The translations under genes were made by a program, and so were the position numbers. A stretch of 64,000 nt of DNA from assembly GCA_014378845.1 (NCBI GenBank), contig JACMNB010000059.1:1-64000 (forward strand), given 5' to 3'. Shown piece by piece: positions 8,517-17,649 of the stretch (within the stretch, counting starts at the first letter, position 1; each line of letters begins with the position of its first letter). The notes beneath the pieces are model-generated. The model worked only from the letters and a program-made list of their open reading frames with translations. It searched no databases and had not been told where the DNA came from. The stretch is from Methylotenera sp. (GTDB lineage Bacteria; Pseudomonadota; Gammaproteobacteria; Burkholderiales; Methylophilaceae).

Positions 8517-10396
8517 ATGACCCCATTTAAGCACGTTTATATTACGCAAACTGCCAGTTTTATGCCAGGCGAGCCTGTTAATAACCAAGATATGGATCAA
8601 TTTATTGGCTCAATTAACCGCATGTCTAGTCGTATTAAAGAGCGAATTTTAGCCGAAAATGGCATTCAATTTAGGCATTATGCATTGGATGCACAAGGCA
8701 AATCCTTGCATTCAGTCACATCAATGGGCGCAAAAGTGGTTGAGGCCTTGATGGAAAATAGTGACATACCACAGTTTTTAGCCGCCGCAACAACAGGCGG
8801 CGATTGCGCGGCGCCAGGATTAGCTAACCTAATACAAGGTGAACTACAATTGCCGCCGCTTGAAACGCACTCTGTTTCAGGTATTTGCGCAGCGTCTGTT
8901 GGCGCGCTTAGCGCAGCCGCACATGCGGTAGAATCAAGCTCGGCAGATACCGCGTTGCAGTCGCTAGCGAGTTTCCATCGCGCTTGTTTAAAGCATCGCG
9001 CTTTAAAAACCGCGATACAGATATTGATTTTGATGCACATTTTTTACGTTGGATGCTATCGGATGGCGCTGGCGGCGTAGCGCTTGCTAACCAACCTGCA
9101 AAGTCTTTGTTATCGTTAAAAATCAATTGGATACACCAAAAATCGTTCTCGGGCGATATGCCAACCTGTATGCAAGTGCGGCTGTCGCTAGGTAACACGC
9201 TACCAAGTTATTTAGATTACCCATCCTTGGCTGATGCAGAAAAAGCGGGCGCGTTTGATTTGCGCCAAAGCATACGCATGTTGCCCAATTTGTTTGATGT
9301 CGGTTTGCACGAGTATGCCAATTTAGTGAAAGATGGGCATGTTGACCCCGCGCGAATTAGCCATTTTTTATGCCATTACTCATCAGAGCGATTTAAGCCG
9401 ATGATGGCCGACTTGATGCAAAAAGCAGGCATCGCAATTGATAGCGAAAAATGGTTTTCTAACTTAACCACCAAAGGCAATACTGGCGCGGCGTCTATCT
9501 TTATTATGCTAGATCAGCTATTTAAAACCAAGCTGCAATCACTCAAAGTGGGCGACCAAATTTTGGGTTTTGTGTCAGAATCTGGCCGTTTTACAGTAGC
9601 TTATTTTTTGTTGGAAGTGGTTGATAGCAGCGATGTGCCCAGTGCACAATTAGCAAAACAGTCTTTACCAATCGAAACCAATTTACCTGCTCCGCCAATG
9701 ACAGACGATGGCCAAACGGATCGTATTGCCGATATGCTAAAAGGCTTGATGGATGTATGGCATGGCTATCGCTCTGAGGTGTTTCGCACCGATTTAGTCA
9801 GCGCAATTATGCTCGGCACTATTCAAACTAAGGATTATTTAAGCTGGATGGAATCATGGATTCCGCAAGTGCGCGAAGGCAGCCTGTGGATGCGACGCGC
9901 GGTTTCTAGCATGCAACCAGAATATAAACAGCTGGCCAACTTGGTGCAAACACACGCGGGTGAAGAGCAACTTGATTGGCAAGTGTTGTACCAAGATTAT
10001 ATTAACGCAGGTGGCACGCTGCCAGCATCCAATTTAACCCGCAACCCTGGCGGCGAGGCACTCAATGCCTTTATGCGTAGTTATGCCTCTCGCCCTAACC
10101 CAGTTGGTTTATTGGGCGGTATTTACATAATTGAAGGCACTGGCCAACGTATTTTGCCATCCTTACTGCCCAAGCTTAAACAGCATTTAAATCTATCGTC
10201 ATCGGTATTAAAGTTTATTGAATACCACGGCGAAAACGATCAAGCGCATATGTTGCGCTGGCTAGATGCGGTAAAAATGGTGGCCTTGATTGACCCAAAC
10301 TCAGCTGACGAGATTGTAAAAGTGGCACACACGGTCGCGGCGCTATACTTGCAGCAATGGAAATTTATTCAACTTGCTAAAGTAAATAATTCTTAA
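8517..10396 (+). pseudogene. Ketosynthase III fused to haem-oxygenase-like diiron oxidase, one-base frameshift
   Basis: Two overlapping frames read as one 626-aa protein if a single base is restored at about 8954: the first frame is good through ADTA (A146) and the next is good from VAVASEFPSRLF. Residues 1 to about 385 are a FabH/OleA-like ketosynthase with Cys124 (SGICAAS), His287 (CHYSS) and Asn322 (KGNTGAAS), a complete Cys-His-Asn triad split over the two frames. Residues of about 400-626 resemble iron-containing haem-oxygenase-like oxidases: HAGEE (480-484), Glu540 (YIIEGTG) and the H571-x3-D575-x2-H578 motif. It may be a true pseudogene, a sequencing error, or read by frameshifting. 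It sits 21 bp after the hydroxylase gene with AGGAA before its ATG. Confidence 0.75.
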
Positions 10397-10415
10397 ATAA
10401 TTCTAAGGTGTATTA

Positions 10416-11327
10416 ATGAACAAAGTCGCTCTTCCGCGCGCCTGCTCCATATTGGATGCGGCCCACAACCCTGAAAACCCTAATTCATGGCAAACGCTAT
10501 GGTTAGATCATTCTATTCCTATTAATCAAGGTGCAAAACTAGCTTGGCTGCGCGATTCTAATACTTGGTCACGTCAATTCATTTTGCCATTTGTGCGGCC
10601 CTTAGCAAGGCTAAGCATTGTTTTGTTGCAAATAATCAAAACACTTATACCAAATTTTTTAAGCTCATCTACTTTGCTGCATCGCCTGCTGGCTTGGGCT
10701 CTATCGGTTTTTGCCACGCCAGAAGCTAACTGGCTAATACTGCGCCATTTTTGGATAGGCTCAGAAAACTTAGCTTTTTTAAATGCCAATATAAAAGGCG
10801 CTGGCGTAGAAATGAACTCATTAACGCCGCACGATTTGCCTGATTTAAAAGATCACCTATTTATTAAACACGACCTAAACTTGTTTAACTTTATTACGCG
10901 TTTGAACTTGCAACAACGCGCACTTGGTTTAAACGAAATATCGCCCAAGGACACGCTAGATTTTTCCATGATTTCTAATGATGGCAACTTTCCTGTTACA
11001 GCGCAAAACGCGGGCTGGCTTAATGTCCTCGATTTGCAAACCTGCATTGATGTTTTTACCCCAATTTACCAACTTTTTTTAAGTGACAGCGATTTTTGGC
11101 GATCGGTACATTCATTACAACTAGATGAAACTATTGGTATTTATGCGGCCAAGGTACTCAATAAACCAGACGGATTGATACTAGTCAACAATAAACACCC
11201 AATGGTGGTACCTGCTACTTGGTCTGCCGGCTATCGGCTAGTATTGCACGGCTTATCGGCCGAAATGTTGCATGCGTTATTGGTTGAAGCAAAAGGTAAA
11301 CACCAGCAATCTAATGAAAATCATTAG
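10416..11327 (+). CDS. Unrecognised conserved-looking protein next to ketosynthase-oxidase
   Basis: A 303-aa protein I do not recognise. It lies 19 bp after the ketosynthase fusion with AAGGTG before the ATG, so it is almost certainly cotranscribed. Residues 50-110 hold two amphipathic to hydrophobic helices (LARLSIVLLQIIKTLIPNF, LLAWALSVFATP), followed by an acidic helical part (SENLAFLN, LFIKHDLNLFNFITRLN) and a C-terminal stretch ending VVPATWSAGYRLVLHGLSAEMLHALL. No signal peptide and no known catalytic motif were seen. Its codon use resembles its neighbours. It is a natural partner to test with the ketosynthase and hydroxylase, but any function would be guesswork. Confidence 0.75.
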   Translation: MNKVALPRACSILDAAHNPENPNSWQTLWLDHSIPINQGAKLAWLRDSNTWSRQFILPFVRPLARLSIVLLQIIKTLIPNFLSSSTLLHRLLAWALSVFATPEANWLILRHFWIGSENLAFLNANIKGAGVEMNSLTPHDLPDLKDHLFIKHDLNLFNFITRLNLQQRALGLNEISPKDTLDFSMISNDGNFPVTAQNAGWLNVLDLQTCIDVFTPIYQLFLSDSDFWRSVHSLQLDETIGIYAAKVLNKPDGLILVNNKHPMVVPATWSAGYRLVLHGLSAEMLHALLVEAKGKHQQSNENH

Positions 11328-11350
11328 ACTTAATTAAGTGCTTTAGATAG

Positions 11351-11371
11351 CGCACATTTTTGTAATGTGCG
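11351..11371 (+). terminator. Hairpin between the lipid cluster and pqqA
   Basis: CGCACATT, loop TTTGT, AATGTGCG: a perfect 8-bp stem 24 bp after the 303-aa gene, followed by an AT-rich but not T-only tail. It could end the upstream transcript or be an operator for pqqA. Confidence 0.5.
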
Positions 11372-11437
11372 TATTATTCAAGTACGTTATGCAGTTGTGA
11401 AAGCAAGGCAAACGAACTTTAACTTAAGGAGATTATT

Positions 11438-11509
11438 ATGTGGACTACACCAGCAGCTACTGAAATGCGTTTTGGCTTTGAAGTTACTATGTACGTAATG
11501 AACAAGTAA
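11438..11509 (+). CDS. pqqA: PQQ precursor peptide PqqA
   Basis: A 23-residue peptide (MWTTPAATEMRFGFEVTMYV then MNK) that matches PqqA. The Glu15 and Tyr19 that PqqE cross-links to build pyrroloquinoline quinone are present in the right E-x3-Y spacing, and the MW..P start and RFGFEVTMY core are canonical. AAGGAG lies 6 bases before the ATG. No pqqBCDE follows: a strong terminator comes 17 bp after the stop and then mltA on the opposite strand. It is therefore a stand-alone copy. The biosynthetic genes must be elsewhere if it is used. PQQ serves methanol dehydrogenases in methylotrophs. Confidence 0.93.
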   Translation: MWTTPAATEMRFGFEVTMYVMNK

Positions 11510-11526
11510 TTACTTGTTTTTGCTAC

Positions 11527-11556
11527 AAAAAAAGGGTGCTTAATGCGCCCTTTTTT
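11527..11556 (+). terminator. Rho-independent terminator after pqqA
   Basis: A-run, GGGTGC, loop TTAAT, GCGCCC, T-run. A strong symmetric hairpin with A/T flanks 17 bp after pqqA; it closes the pqqA transcript. Confidence 0.92.
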
Positions 11557-11643
11557 GTGAGCGCAGCTTTTAATGCCGCGCCCTTTTTGTTTGCTGTCAA
11601 TAATGCCAAAACTAACGCCAGCCCACCCTTTACATTAACCAAC

Positions 11644-12909
11644 TTATTGATTTGGCAATACAAAACCTTTTGGCAGCAGCACCCAAATTTTGCCTTGTTG
11701 CTTCATGCTTCCTGCCATTTTACCCGCCGCATCGCCCGCGCCCCAAAAATAATCAATACGCACGCCACCTTTAATCGCCCCGCCAGTATCTTGTGCCACC
11801 ATAAAACGCTTAAGCGAATTTTGGCTATTGGGTTGCGAGGTGGATAAAAATAGTGGCGCGCCAAGTGGCACATATTTTGGGTCAATCGCCACGCTGCGCT
11901 CTGCCGCTAATGGCACACCCAATGCGCCAAGCGGGCCACTTAAACCAGCTGGCAGCTCGGTAAAAAACACGTAACTTGGGTTTGCATTGAGTAGCTCACG
12001 CAATTTGGAAGGGTTATTTTTCGCCCAATTTTTAATGCCTTGCATGCCCGCTTGATCTTTTGTTAATTCGCCGCGCTCGATTAAAATTCGCCCAATCGAG
12101 TTATAAGCATGACCGTTTTGGTCGGCGTATCCCACGTGCATTTGCTGACCATTTTCAAATTTTACGATGCCAGAACCTTGTACTTGTAAAAAAAATCCAT
12201 CGACTAAATCGTCAATCCATACCAATTCCTGCCCAGCCAAAGGCGTTGAGGCCGTTTCAATATCGGCGCGCGTTGCATATGGTACAAGTTTGTTGTGGCC
12301 TGATTTATCTTGTACAAGTTTTCCGCGCACGCGCTTACCTTTTAGCTCGGGGTACAGTTGGGCCAAATCGACAGTGATTAAATCGGCAGGTTGTTTGTAA
12401 AGTGGGTAAGGATAATTGGCCGATTTTGTGCGACTGCCTTTTAACAGCGGCTCGTAATAGCCCGTTACCAAACCAATATCGCTGGCATCGGCATTGGTGG
12501 CGGCGTACACGTTAAAATAATCAGTTAAGTAATCAATAATCGCCGCGTTTTTAGGCTGTTTTAGCAACCACGCCGCGTTACAAGCCGCTTGCCATGCCTG
12601 TTGATTCATTTGCACTTTATTGTTAAGTACGCCACAGCTTTGCAACCAAGCTGGCCAAGCTGCGCTTAAATCATCAGTTGCAAAACCGTCAATATCCTCC
12701 CATTTTGCAGGTTTTAATAATGCGTATTCTGGCGTGTTTATTGGGGATACCGGTTTTATATCCACATTATTTGGTGGTAGGTCGGGCTTTTGTGAAGAGC
12801 TGCCACCAAGCTGTTTACAATCACAATTATTAGCAGTTGGCTTTACGTTTTGCTTTGTACACGAAGCGGTGAGTAACAGCACGCTAATCAATAAGAGCGA
12901 TTTTTTCAT
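11644..12909 (-). CDS. mltA: Membrane-bound lytic murein transglycosylase A
   Basis: A 421-aa lipoprotein. MKKSLLLISVLLLTASC is a signal with lipobox (LTAS-C17), so it is anchored to the outer membrane. The MltA domain (LVTGYYEPLLKGS..) and the C-terminal 3D domain with the catalytic Asp in AQDTGGAIKGGVRIDYFWGAGDAA are intact. It cleaves the glycan strand of peptidoglycan to give 1,6-anhydro-muropeptides. It lies 31 bp downstream of apaG on the minus strand and probably shares its transcript. Confidence 0.95.
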   Translation of the reverse strand: MKKSLLLISVLLLTASCTKQNVKPTANNCDCKQLGGSSSQKPDLPPNNVDIKPVSPINTPEYALLKPAKWEDIDGFATDDLSAAWPAWLQSCGVLNNKVQMNQQAWQAACNAAWLLKQPKNAAIIDYLTDYFNVYAATNADASDIGLVTGYYEPLLKGSRTKSANYPYPLYKQPADLITVDLAQLYPELKGKRVRGKLVQDKSGHNKLVPYATRADIETASTPLAGQELVWIDDLVDGFFLQVQGSGIVKFENGQQMHVGYADQNGHAYNSIGRILIERGELTKDQAGMQGIKNWAKNNPSKLRELLNANPSYVFFTELPAGLSGPLGALGVPLAAERSVAIDPKYVPLGAPLFLSTSQPNSQNSLKRFMVAQDTGGAIKGGVRIDYFWGAGDAAGKMAGSMKQQGKIWVLLPKGFVLPNQ

Positions 12910-12940
12910 GATTGAATTTAAAAGCCCTGACCTAGCCAGC

Positions 12941-13324
12941 TTAATTTAATACCTTGGGCACCGCCAAAGTGAAAGGCGCTATTTCTGCGTCAAAAAAAGT
13001 GCCATCCTCGGCCACTATTTTATAGCTGCCGCGCATCGATCCAACAGGTGTAGCAATGACACTGCCGCTGGTGTATTCAAACTGTTGATTGGGCTGTAAT
13101 AGGGGCTGCGCGCCCACCACGCCTAGGCCTTTAACCTCGTGAATGTGATTATTCGCATCAGTAATAATCCAGTGGCGGCTGATTAATTGCGCTGCAATGT
13201 TGCCAGTATTGCAAATGCTAACCGTATAGGCAAACGCATATTGATTATCATCTGGGCTAGATTGATCGGGCAAAAATGCGGTTTGCACATTCACCGAAAA
13301 CGCATATTTTTTAGAATCTATCAT
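12941..13324 (-). CDS. apaG: ApaG domain protein
   Basis: A 127-aa ApaG protein, normal length, with a fibronectin-type beta fold. FAYTVSICNTGNIAAQLISRHWIITDANN and YTSGSVIATPVGSMRGSY are family signatures. ApaG is linked to Co2+ resistance and magnesium transport phenotypes in enterobacteria, but its biochemical role is still unclear. It sits immediately upstream of mltA on the minus strand. Confidence 0.94.
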   Translation of the reverse strand: MIDSKKYAFSVNVQTAFLPDQSSPDDNQYAFAYTVSICNTGNIAAQLISRHWIITDANNHIHEVKGLGVVGAQPLLQPNQQFEYTSGSVIATPVGSMRGSYKIVAEDGTFFDAEIAPFTLAVPKVLN

Positions 13325-13401
13325 GTTAGCTAATCGTACCTAATTGTGTAAGTTTAAGAAATACACCCTAAGAAATATAACGCAAAAAAATAAAATAAAA
13401 C

Positions 13402-14184
13402 TTAGCTGATTAAGCCTGTTGTAGGCGAACTTGGCGCGGCAGAATACAATTTTTTTGCCATACGACCAGCCAAAAATGATTCGCGGCCCGCTTGAACCGC
13501 TTTTCTCATCGCGCTCGCCATCAATATTGGGTTTTGCGCACCTGCAATGGCGGTATTCATTAATACGCCTTGGCAGCCCAGCTCCATTGCAACTGCCGCG
13601 TCTGCCGCGCTGCCAATGCCTGCATCCACCAGCACGGGGATTGTGGCGTTTTCAATAATAATTTGTAAGTTCCACGGGTTTAAAATCCCCATGCCAGAGC
13701 CGATTAATGAGGCCAGCGGCATCACCGCACAACAACCGATATCTTCCAGCTGTTTAGCAATAATTGGGTCATCCGAGGTGTAAACCATCACATCAAAGCC
13801 ATCTTTAACCAGCGTTTTTGCCGCGGCAATGGTCTCAATCACATTTGGATACAACGTTTTTGGGTCGCCTAATACTTCCAACTTAACCAACTTGTGCCCA
13901 TCCAATAACTCGCGCGCTAATCTTAGCGTGCGCACCGCGTCATCCGCAGAATAACAACCTGCAGTATTGGGCAAATATGTAAATTCTTCTGGCGGCAGAT
14001 ATTCTAAAAGCGAAGGTTCACCCGCGGTTTGGCCAATGTTGGTGCGGCGAATCGCCACCGTCACAATTTGCGCGCCGCTGGCGTCAATCGCCGCGCGGGT
14101 TTCGGTAAAGTCTTTATATTTGCCCGTACCCACCAATAAGCGGGAATGATAGGCCTTGCCTGCAATGATTAAATCGTCATTCAT
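13402..14184 (-). CDS. thiG: Thiazole synthase ThiG
   Basis: A 260-aa TIM-barrel enzyme that makes the thiazole phosphate of thiamine from DXP, dehydroglycine and ThiS-thiocarboxylate. The start is set at the ATG at 14184 ([23 protein letters not shown]), the usual ThiG opening; 12 extra in-frame codons upstream look spurious. The Schiff-base lysine lies in [11 protein letters not shown], and phosphate-binding glycines in [12 protein letters not shown]. It follows thiS by 25 bp in a thiSG pair. Other thi genes are not in this window. Confidence 0.95.
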   Translation of the reverse strand: MNDDLIIAGKAYHSRLLVGTGKYKDFTETRAAIDASGAQIVTVAIRRTNIGQTAGEPSLLEYLPPEEFTYLPNTAGCYSADDAVRTLRLARELLDGHKLVKLEVLGDPKTLYPNVIETIAAAKTLVKDGFDVMVYTSDDPIIAKQLEDIGCCAVMPLASLIGSGMGILNPWNLQIIIENATIPVLVDAGIGSAADAAVAMELGCQGVLMNTAIAGAQNPILMASAMRKAVQAGRESFLAGRMAKKLYSAAPSSPTTGLIS

Positions 14185-14209
14185 GTTATTTTCTTTATCC
14201 ACCGCGCTT

Positions 14210-14413
14210 TTAACCGCCACCTACGGCGCCAACAATTTCGATTGTATCGCCGTCACGTAATGCCGTAGCGTCAAATTGGCTACGCGGCACAATTTCACCG
14301 TTTTTTTCAATCGCCAACCGTTTTCCAGTTAAATTTAACGTAGTCACTAGCGTAGAAATGCTCATATTTTCGCCATCTAAATGCCTATCTTTGCCGTTAA
14401 TCATAATTTTCAT
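14210..14413 (-). CDS. thiS: Sulfur carrier protein ThiS
   Basis: A 67-aa ubiquitin-like sulfur carrier. It ends in GAVGGG, so the C-terminal Gly-Gly that is adenylated and thiocarboxylated is present. It opens [12 protein letters not shown], typical of the family; an internal ATG three codons later is the alternative start. It donates sulfur to ThiG, encoded directly downstream. No TPP riboswitch was recognised in the upstream 300 bp. Confidence 0.93.
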   Translation of the reverse strand: MKIMINGKDRHLDGENMSISTLVTTLNLTGKRLAIEKNGEIVPRSQFDATALRDGDTIEIVGAVGGG

Positions 14414-14655
14414 TTTTTTGGGTGCGCTATTGTCGAATATACAAGAATCTTATTTTACGGCGATTGCTTTGTTTTGCCTATTTTATAACGCTAAATTTTA
14501 TTGCGGCGTGTTGGTGCATTTAGCGGATAGAAATTTATTTTGTCTTGATGTGTTCCGCTGGTAATGTCATGCGTTAAACATAAAATTGTAATGATATTAA
14601 TGATTTATCGACTAAAGCTCAGTAACAATTGAATTTTTCTGATCGATCTAAATCA
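14414..14655. other. AT-rich intergenic stretch without a gene
   Basis: Part of the 303-bp gap between the diverging thiS and the 66-aa gene. It must contain the thiS promoter on the minus strand. Open frames here are short and lack ribosome sites. I saw no riboswitch, tRNA or clear hairpin in it. Confidence 0.5.
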
Positions 14656-14700
14656 TAGATTTAACCCAAGCTACAAGAACACAATTCTTGTAGATTTAAC
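14656..14700 (+). promoter_or_regulatory. 5'-UTR stem-loop bracketed by 10-bp direct repeats
   Basis: TAGATTTAAC occurs at 14656-14665 and again at 14691-14700. Between and overlapping them is a perfect 9-bp stem CTACAAGAA (14671-14679) and TTCTTGTAG (14685-14693) with a 5-base loop. It ends a few bases before the AAAAGGA ribosome site of the 66-aa gene, so it could be an operator or a translation-control element. Confidence 0.55.
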
Positions 14701-14716
14701 TCCCAAAAGGAAAAAA

Positions 14717-14917
14717 ATGATGCAAGCTTTAAACGTAAACCCAGTAGATTCAGTAAGTTTAGTAAAACCCTTAACCAATATCGTGCTGTTGAATCAAGAA
14801 ATTGAACCTGCAAAAAAACCAATAAATAATGTAAAAGAGCTAGAGTTGAGCAACTTAACTTCAAAAAAAGATAACAGTATTAACCGGTTTTTAGAAGCGT
14901 ATGGCGATTGTGTTTAG
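14717..14917 (+). CDS. Small unrecognised 66-aa protein
   Basis: A 66-aa (or 65-aa, from the second ATG) protein beginning MMQALNVNPVDSVSLVK and ending NRFLEAYGDCV. It has AAAAGGA eight bases upstream and a terminator after the stop, so it looks like a real single-gene unit between thiS and gnd. It has no signal peptide, membrane segment or known domain; it is rich in Asn, Leu, Lys and Glu with a single C-terminal Cys. I do not recognise it. The hairpin and direct repeats just upstream suggest regulated expression. Confidence 0.6.
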   Translation: MMQALNVNPVDSVSLVKPLTNIVLLNQEIEPAKKPINNVKELELSNLTSKKDNSINRFLEAYGDCV

Positions 14918-15000
14918 CTACCAGTTTTGTGCTTTAGCTGTAAAAAAATTAAACTTTTAAGGTAGTTTCAAAAGAGTTAATCGTTGATTTACATACAAAG

Positions 15001-15022
15001 TGGGCGACATTTTCGCCGCCCA
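15001..15022. terminator. Bidirectional hairpin between the 66-aa gene and gnd
   Basis: TGGGCG, ten-base loop, CGCCCA followed by TTTTAATT. It can end the 66-aa gene on the plus strand; on the minus strand it lies just beyond gnd. Confidence 0.75.
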
Positions 15023-15079
15023 TTTTAATTCGTATTTAAAACCTAATCGCTTTGGCTGATTTGCTTTATTGAACCAAAC

Positions 15080-16594
15080 CTACTCAATTGCGATTTGTGG
15101 ACGACCTGCCTCTGGCCAATCTAAATGGTAAAATTGACCGCGCGGCTGATCTTTACGCTCGTAAGTATGCGCGCCAAAGTAATCGCGTTGACCTTGCAGT
15201 AAATTAGCAGGTAAATCGGCGCTGCGGTAACCATCATAATAAGCCATCGCCGCGCTAAAGCCTTGTGCGGGAATGCCGTTAGTGACCGCCAACGCAATCA
15301 CTTTACGCCAGCCAGCTTGCCCATCGTTCATGGCTTTGGTGAAGTACGGATCTAGCATCAAGTTTTTTAAACGAGAATTAAGTGCATAAGCCTCGGTAAT
15401 TTTTTGCAAAAAGCGCGCGCGAATAATACAACCACCACGCCAAATTTGCGCCAGCTCACCAAAATTAAGCTTCCAGTTGTAAGCCACTTGCGCTTTATCA
15501 ATCAATTGAAAGCCTTGTGCGTAGGCACAAATTTTGCTGCAATAAAGTGCGTTTTTAATGGCATCAATAATCGTTTTTTTGTCTTCCTCGTGTTTAATAA
15601 CGGGGCCTTTTAAAATTTTGCTAGCTTCAACACGCTCTTCTTTTAAGCTAGAAAGTGCGCGCGCATAAACCGCTGCCGCAATCGCGTTGGCGGGCGATCC
15701 TAGCTCTAATGCGTTGGCCGCTGTCCATTGTCCTGTGCCTTTTTGGCCTGCGGTATCCAAGATTTGGTCAACCAAAAAGCCTGGCGTCATAGGATCTTTT
15801 TGTTGCAGAATCTCGCTAGTAATTTCAATCAAATAACTAGATAACTCGCCTTTGTTCCACTCGGCAAACACCTTGCCAATTTCATCAGCTGGCATGCCCA
15901 GCAGATTTTTCATTAGCCAGTACGCCTCGCAAATAAGCTGCATATCAATGTATTCAATACCGTTATGCACCATTTTTACATAATGGCCAGAGCCATCAGG
16001 GCCGATATATTCAGCGCATGAAAAACCGCCAACCACTGGCTTTCCAGGTGTGCCACCCTCCATTGGCTCGCCCGTTACTGCATCCACTTTGGCAGCAATA
16101 TCGCGCCAAATCGGCTCAAGCGAAGCCCATGCTTTGCGCGTGCCAGAAGGCATTAAACTGGGGCCAAAACGTGCACCAGTTTCGCCGCCCGATACGCCAG
16201 AGCCGATGAAATCAATGCCTTTAACCGCCAGCTCTTTTTCGCGGCGAATGGTGTCTGTCCACAATGAGTTACCGCCATCAATAATAATGTCGCCTTCTTC
16301 TAAAAATGGCAATAGCGCGTTAATGGTCACATCGGTTGCGCTACCTGCTTTAACCAGCAAAACAATTTTGCGCGGGCGCTTAATGCTAAGTACAAATGAG
16401 GCCAAATCGGCATGACCCACCACGTTGGCATGCGAAGGCTCATTCGCTTTACATTCATTAATGAAATTGGTCATTTTTTTAGAATCGCGGTTATACACCG
16501 CAATGGTGTAACCGTGGTCGGCAATGTTAAGGGCTAAATTCTGGCCCATTACGGCAAGGCCAACCAGGCCAATATCTGCATTTTTTGTGGTCAT
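15080..16594 (-). CDS. gnd: 6-phosphogluconate dehydrogenase, decarboxylating
   Basis: A 504-aa 6PGDH, somewhat longer than the 468-aa enterobacterial enzyme. It opens with the Rossmann motif [21 protein letters not shown]. The catalytic segment KMVHNGIEY carries the catalytic Lys and His-Asn, and [20 protein letters not shown] binds substrate. It oxidises and decarboxylates 6-phosphogluconate to ribulose 5-phosphate with NAD(P). In methylotrophs of the RuMP cycle this is the dissimilatory step that oxidises formaldehyde to CO2, which fits the suggested host. Confidence 0.95.
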   Translation of the reverse strand: MTTKNADIGLVGLAVMGQNLALNIADHGYTIAVYNRDSKKMTNFINECKANEPSHANVVGHADLASFVLSIKRPRKIVLLVKAGSATDVTINALLPFLEEGDIIIDGGNSLWTDTIRREKELAVKGIDFIGSGVSGGETGARFGPSLMPSGTRKAWASLEPIWRDIAAKVDAVTGEPMEGGTPGKPVVGGFSCAEYIGPDGSGHYVKMVHNGIEYIDMQLICEAYWLMKNLLGMPADEIGKVFAEWNKGELSSYLIEITSEILQQKDPMTPGFLVDQILDTAGQKGTGQWTAANALELGSPANAIAAAVYARALSSLKEERVEASKILKGPVIKHEEDKKTIIDAIKNALYCSKICAYAQGFQLIDKAQVAYNWKLNFGELAQIWRGGCIIRARFLQKITEAYALNSRLKNLMLDPYFTKAMNDGQAGWRKVIALAVTNGIPAQGFSAAMAYYDGYRSADLPANLLQGQRDYFGAHTYERKDQPRGQFYHLDWPEAGRPQIAIE

Positions 16595-16708
16595 TTGAAG
16601 TCTCTTTTAGAGGTTAAATAAAAGTAAACGCAGGCTTATGGCCTTTGTTTTTTACTACTTTGTTGCATGATTTAATACTGCTAAGTAACGATTAAATACC
16701 GCTATTTT

Positions 16709-17443
16709 TTACAATGTTCTGCCAAATAGTTGCGTCGCCAGCATATAACCGTTCATTGCCAATTGCGGGTCATAACGCTCGCCTTCATCCCGCATAAATG
16801 CATGTTGGCCGTTAAATTCGTGCCAAGTAAAGTTTAAACTGGCTTCACTTAATTGTTGGTTAACCAGCACGCGGCCAGCAGTTGGAATGTGGCTATCTTG
16901 CTTGCCCCAAATCATCATTAACTCGCCTTTAATATCGGCAAGGCGTTGCATACTGTGCTGATTTGGCTTATTTGGGATGATATTAGTGTGGAGATCGGTT
17001 GCGTAAAAACAAGCGGTGGCTTTAACTTCTGGCTGAAGCGCGGCGCGAAACGCCAAATGTCCGCCGATACAAAAGCCCATCGCGCCAACGTTACCGTTGT
17101 ACCAATCTTGGTCTGCAAGCCATTCAATCATTGAGCGGTTGTCTGTGTCATAGTTTTGCACATCTTTGGCAGCTTTGTCAGCATTGCCTTTATCGCGGCC
17201 CGCATCGTCATAACCCAGCACTGTGCCAATTGGGTTAAGCTCATGAAACACTTCTGGCACCAGCACTGCATAACCTTGGCCAGCCATAAAGCGCGCTGCG
17301 CGCTCAATCGGACCTGTTTGCTGAAAAATTTCAGAGTAAAACAAAATGGCAGCGACAGGTTTTGTATGCGCGGGGCGATGCACATAGGTGCGCATGACAC
17401 CTGTGGGGGTGTTTAAATCTGCAATGTGAGATTGAATTAGCAT
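16709..17443 (-). CDS. Dienelactone hydrolase-family protein
   Basis: A 244-aa alpha/beta hydrolase of the dienelactone hydrolase family. The nucleophile elbow is GFCIGGH, so the nucleophile is Cys, and the catalytic His is in FNGQHAFMRDEG; the Asp lies in WGKQDSHIP. Dienelactone hydrolases open the lactone ring in chlorocatechol degradation, but many chromosomal copies have unknown physiological substrates, and no aromatic-degradation genes are nearby. No signal peptide. It stands alone between gnd and the divergent protease pair. Confidence 0.88.
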   Translation of the reverse strand: MLIQSHIADLNTPTGVMRTYVHRPAHTKPVAAILFYSEIFQQTGPIERAARFMAGQGYAVLVPEVFHELNPIGTVLGYDDAGRDKGNADKAAKDVQNYDTDNRSMIEWLADQDWYNGNVGAMGFCIGGHLAFRAALQPEVKATACFYATDLHTNIIPNKPNQHSMQRLADIKGELMMIWGKQDSHIPTAGRVLVNQQLSEASLNFTWHEFNGQHAFMRDEGERYDPQLAMNGYMLATQLFGRTL

Positions 17444-17649
17444 GAGAGTTGAGTCGCAAAAAATTACATTTTACTAGCATTGGGTGCTTTGTCACGCACA
17501 AAAATAGGCAATTTCCAAAATATGTTTTGCTAAAACAAAAATTAATCACGTTGACTAGAATTTTTTATCAATCCGGTTGTCTTTGGTAAATATGTTGTAA
17601 AAACTTAAGCGCTGTAAATGCTTAACATTCATCATGAAAGATCATCACT

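Noticed and set aside
11340..11437. pqqA as part of the ketosynthase operon
   Set aside because: A hairpin lies between them, and pqqA has its own ribosome site and terminator; PQQ peptides are not known to need these enzymes.
14414..14716. Possible TPP riboswitch before thiS
   Set aside because: No CTGAGA-type THI box core was found on the minus strand upstream of thiS.
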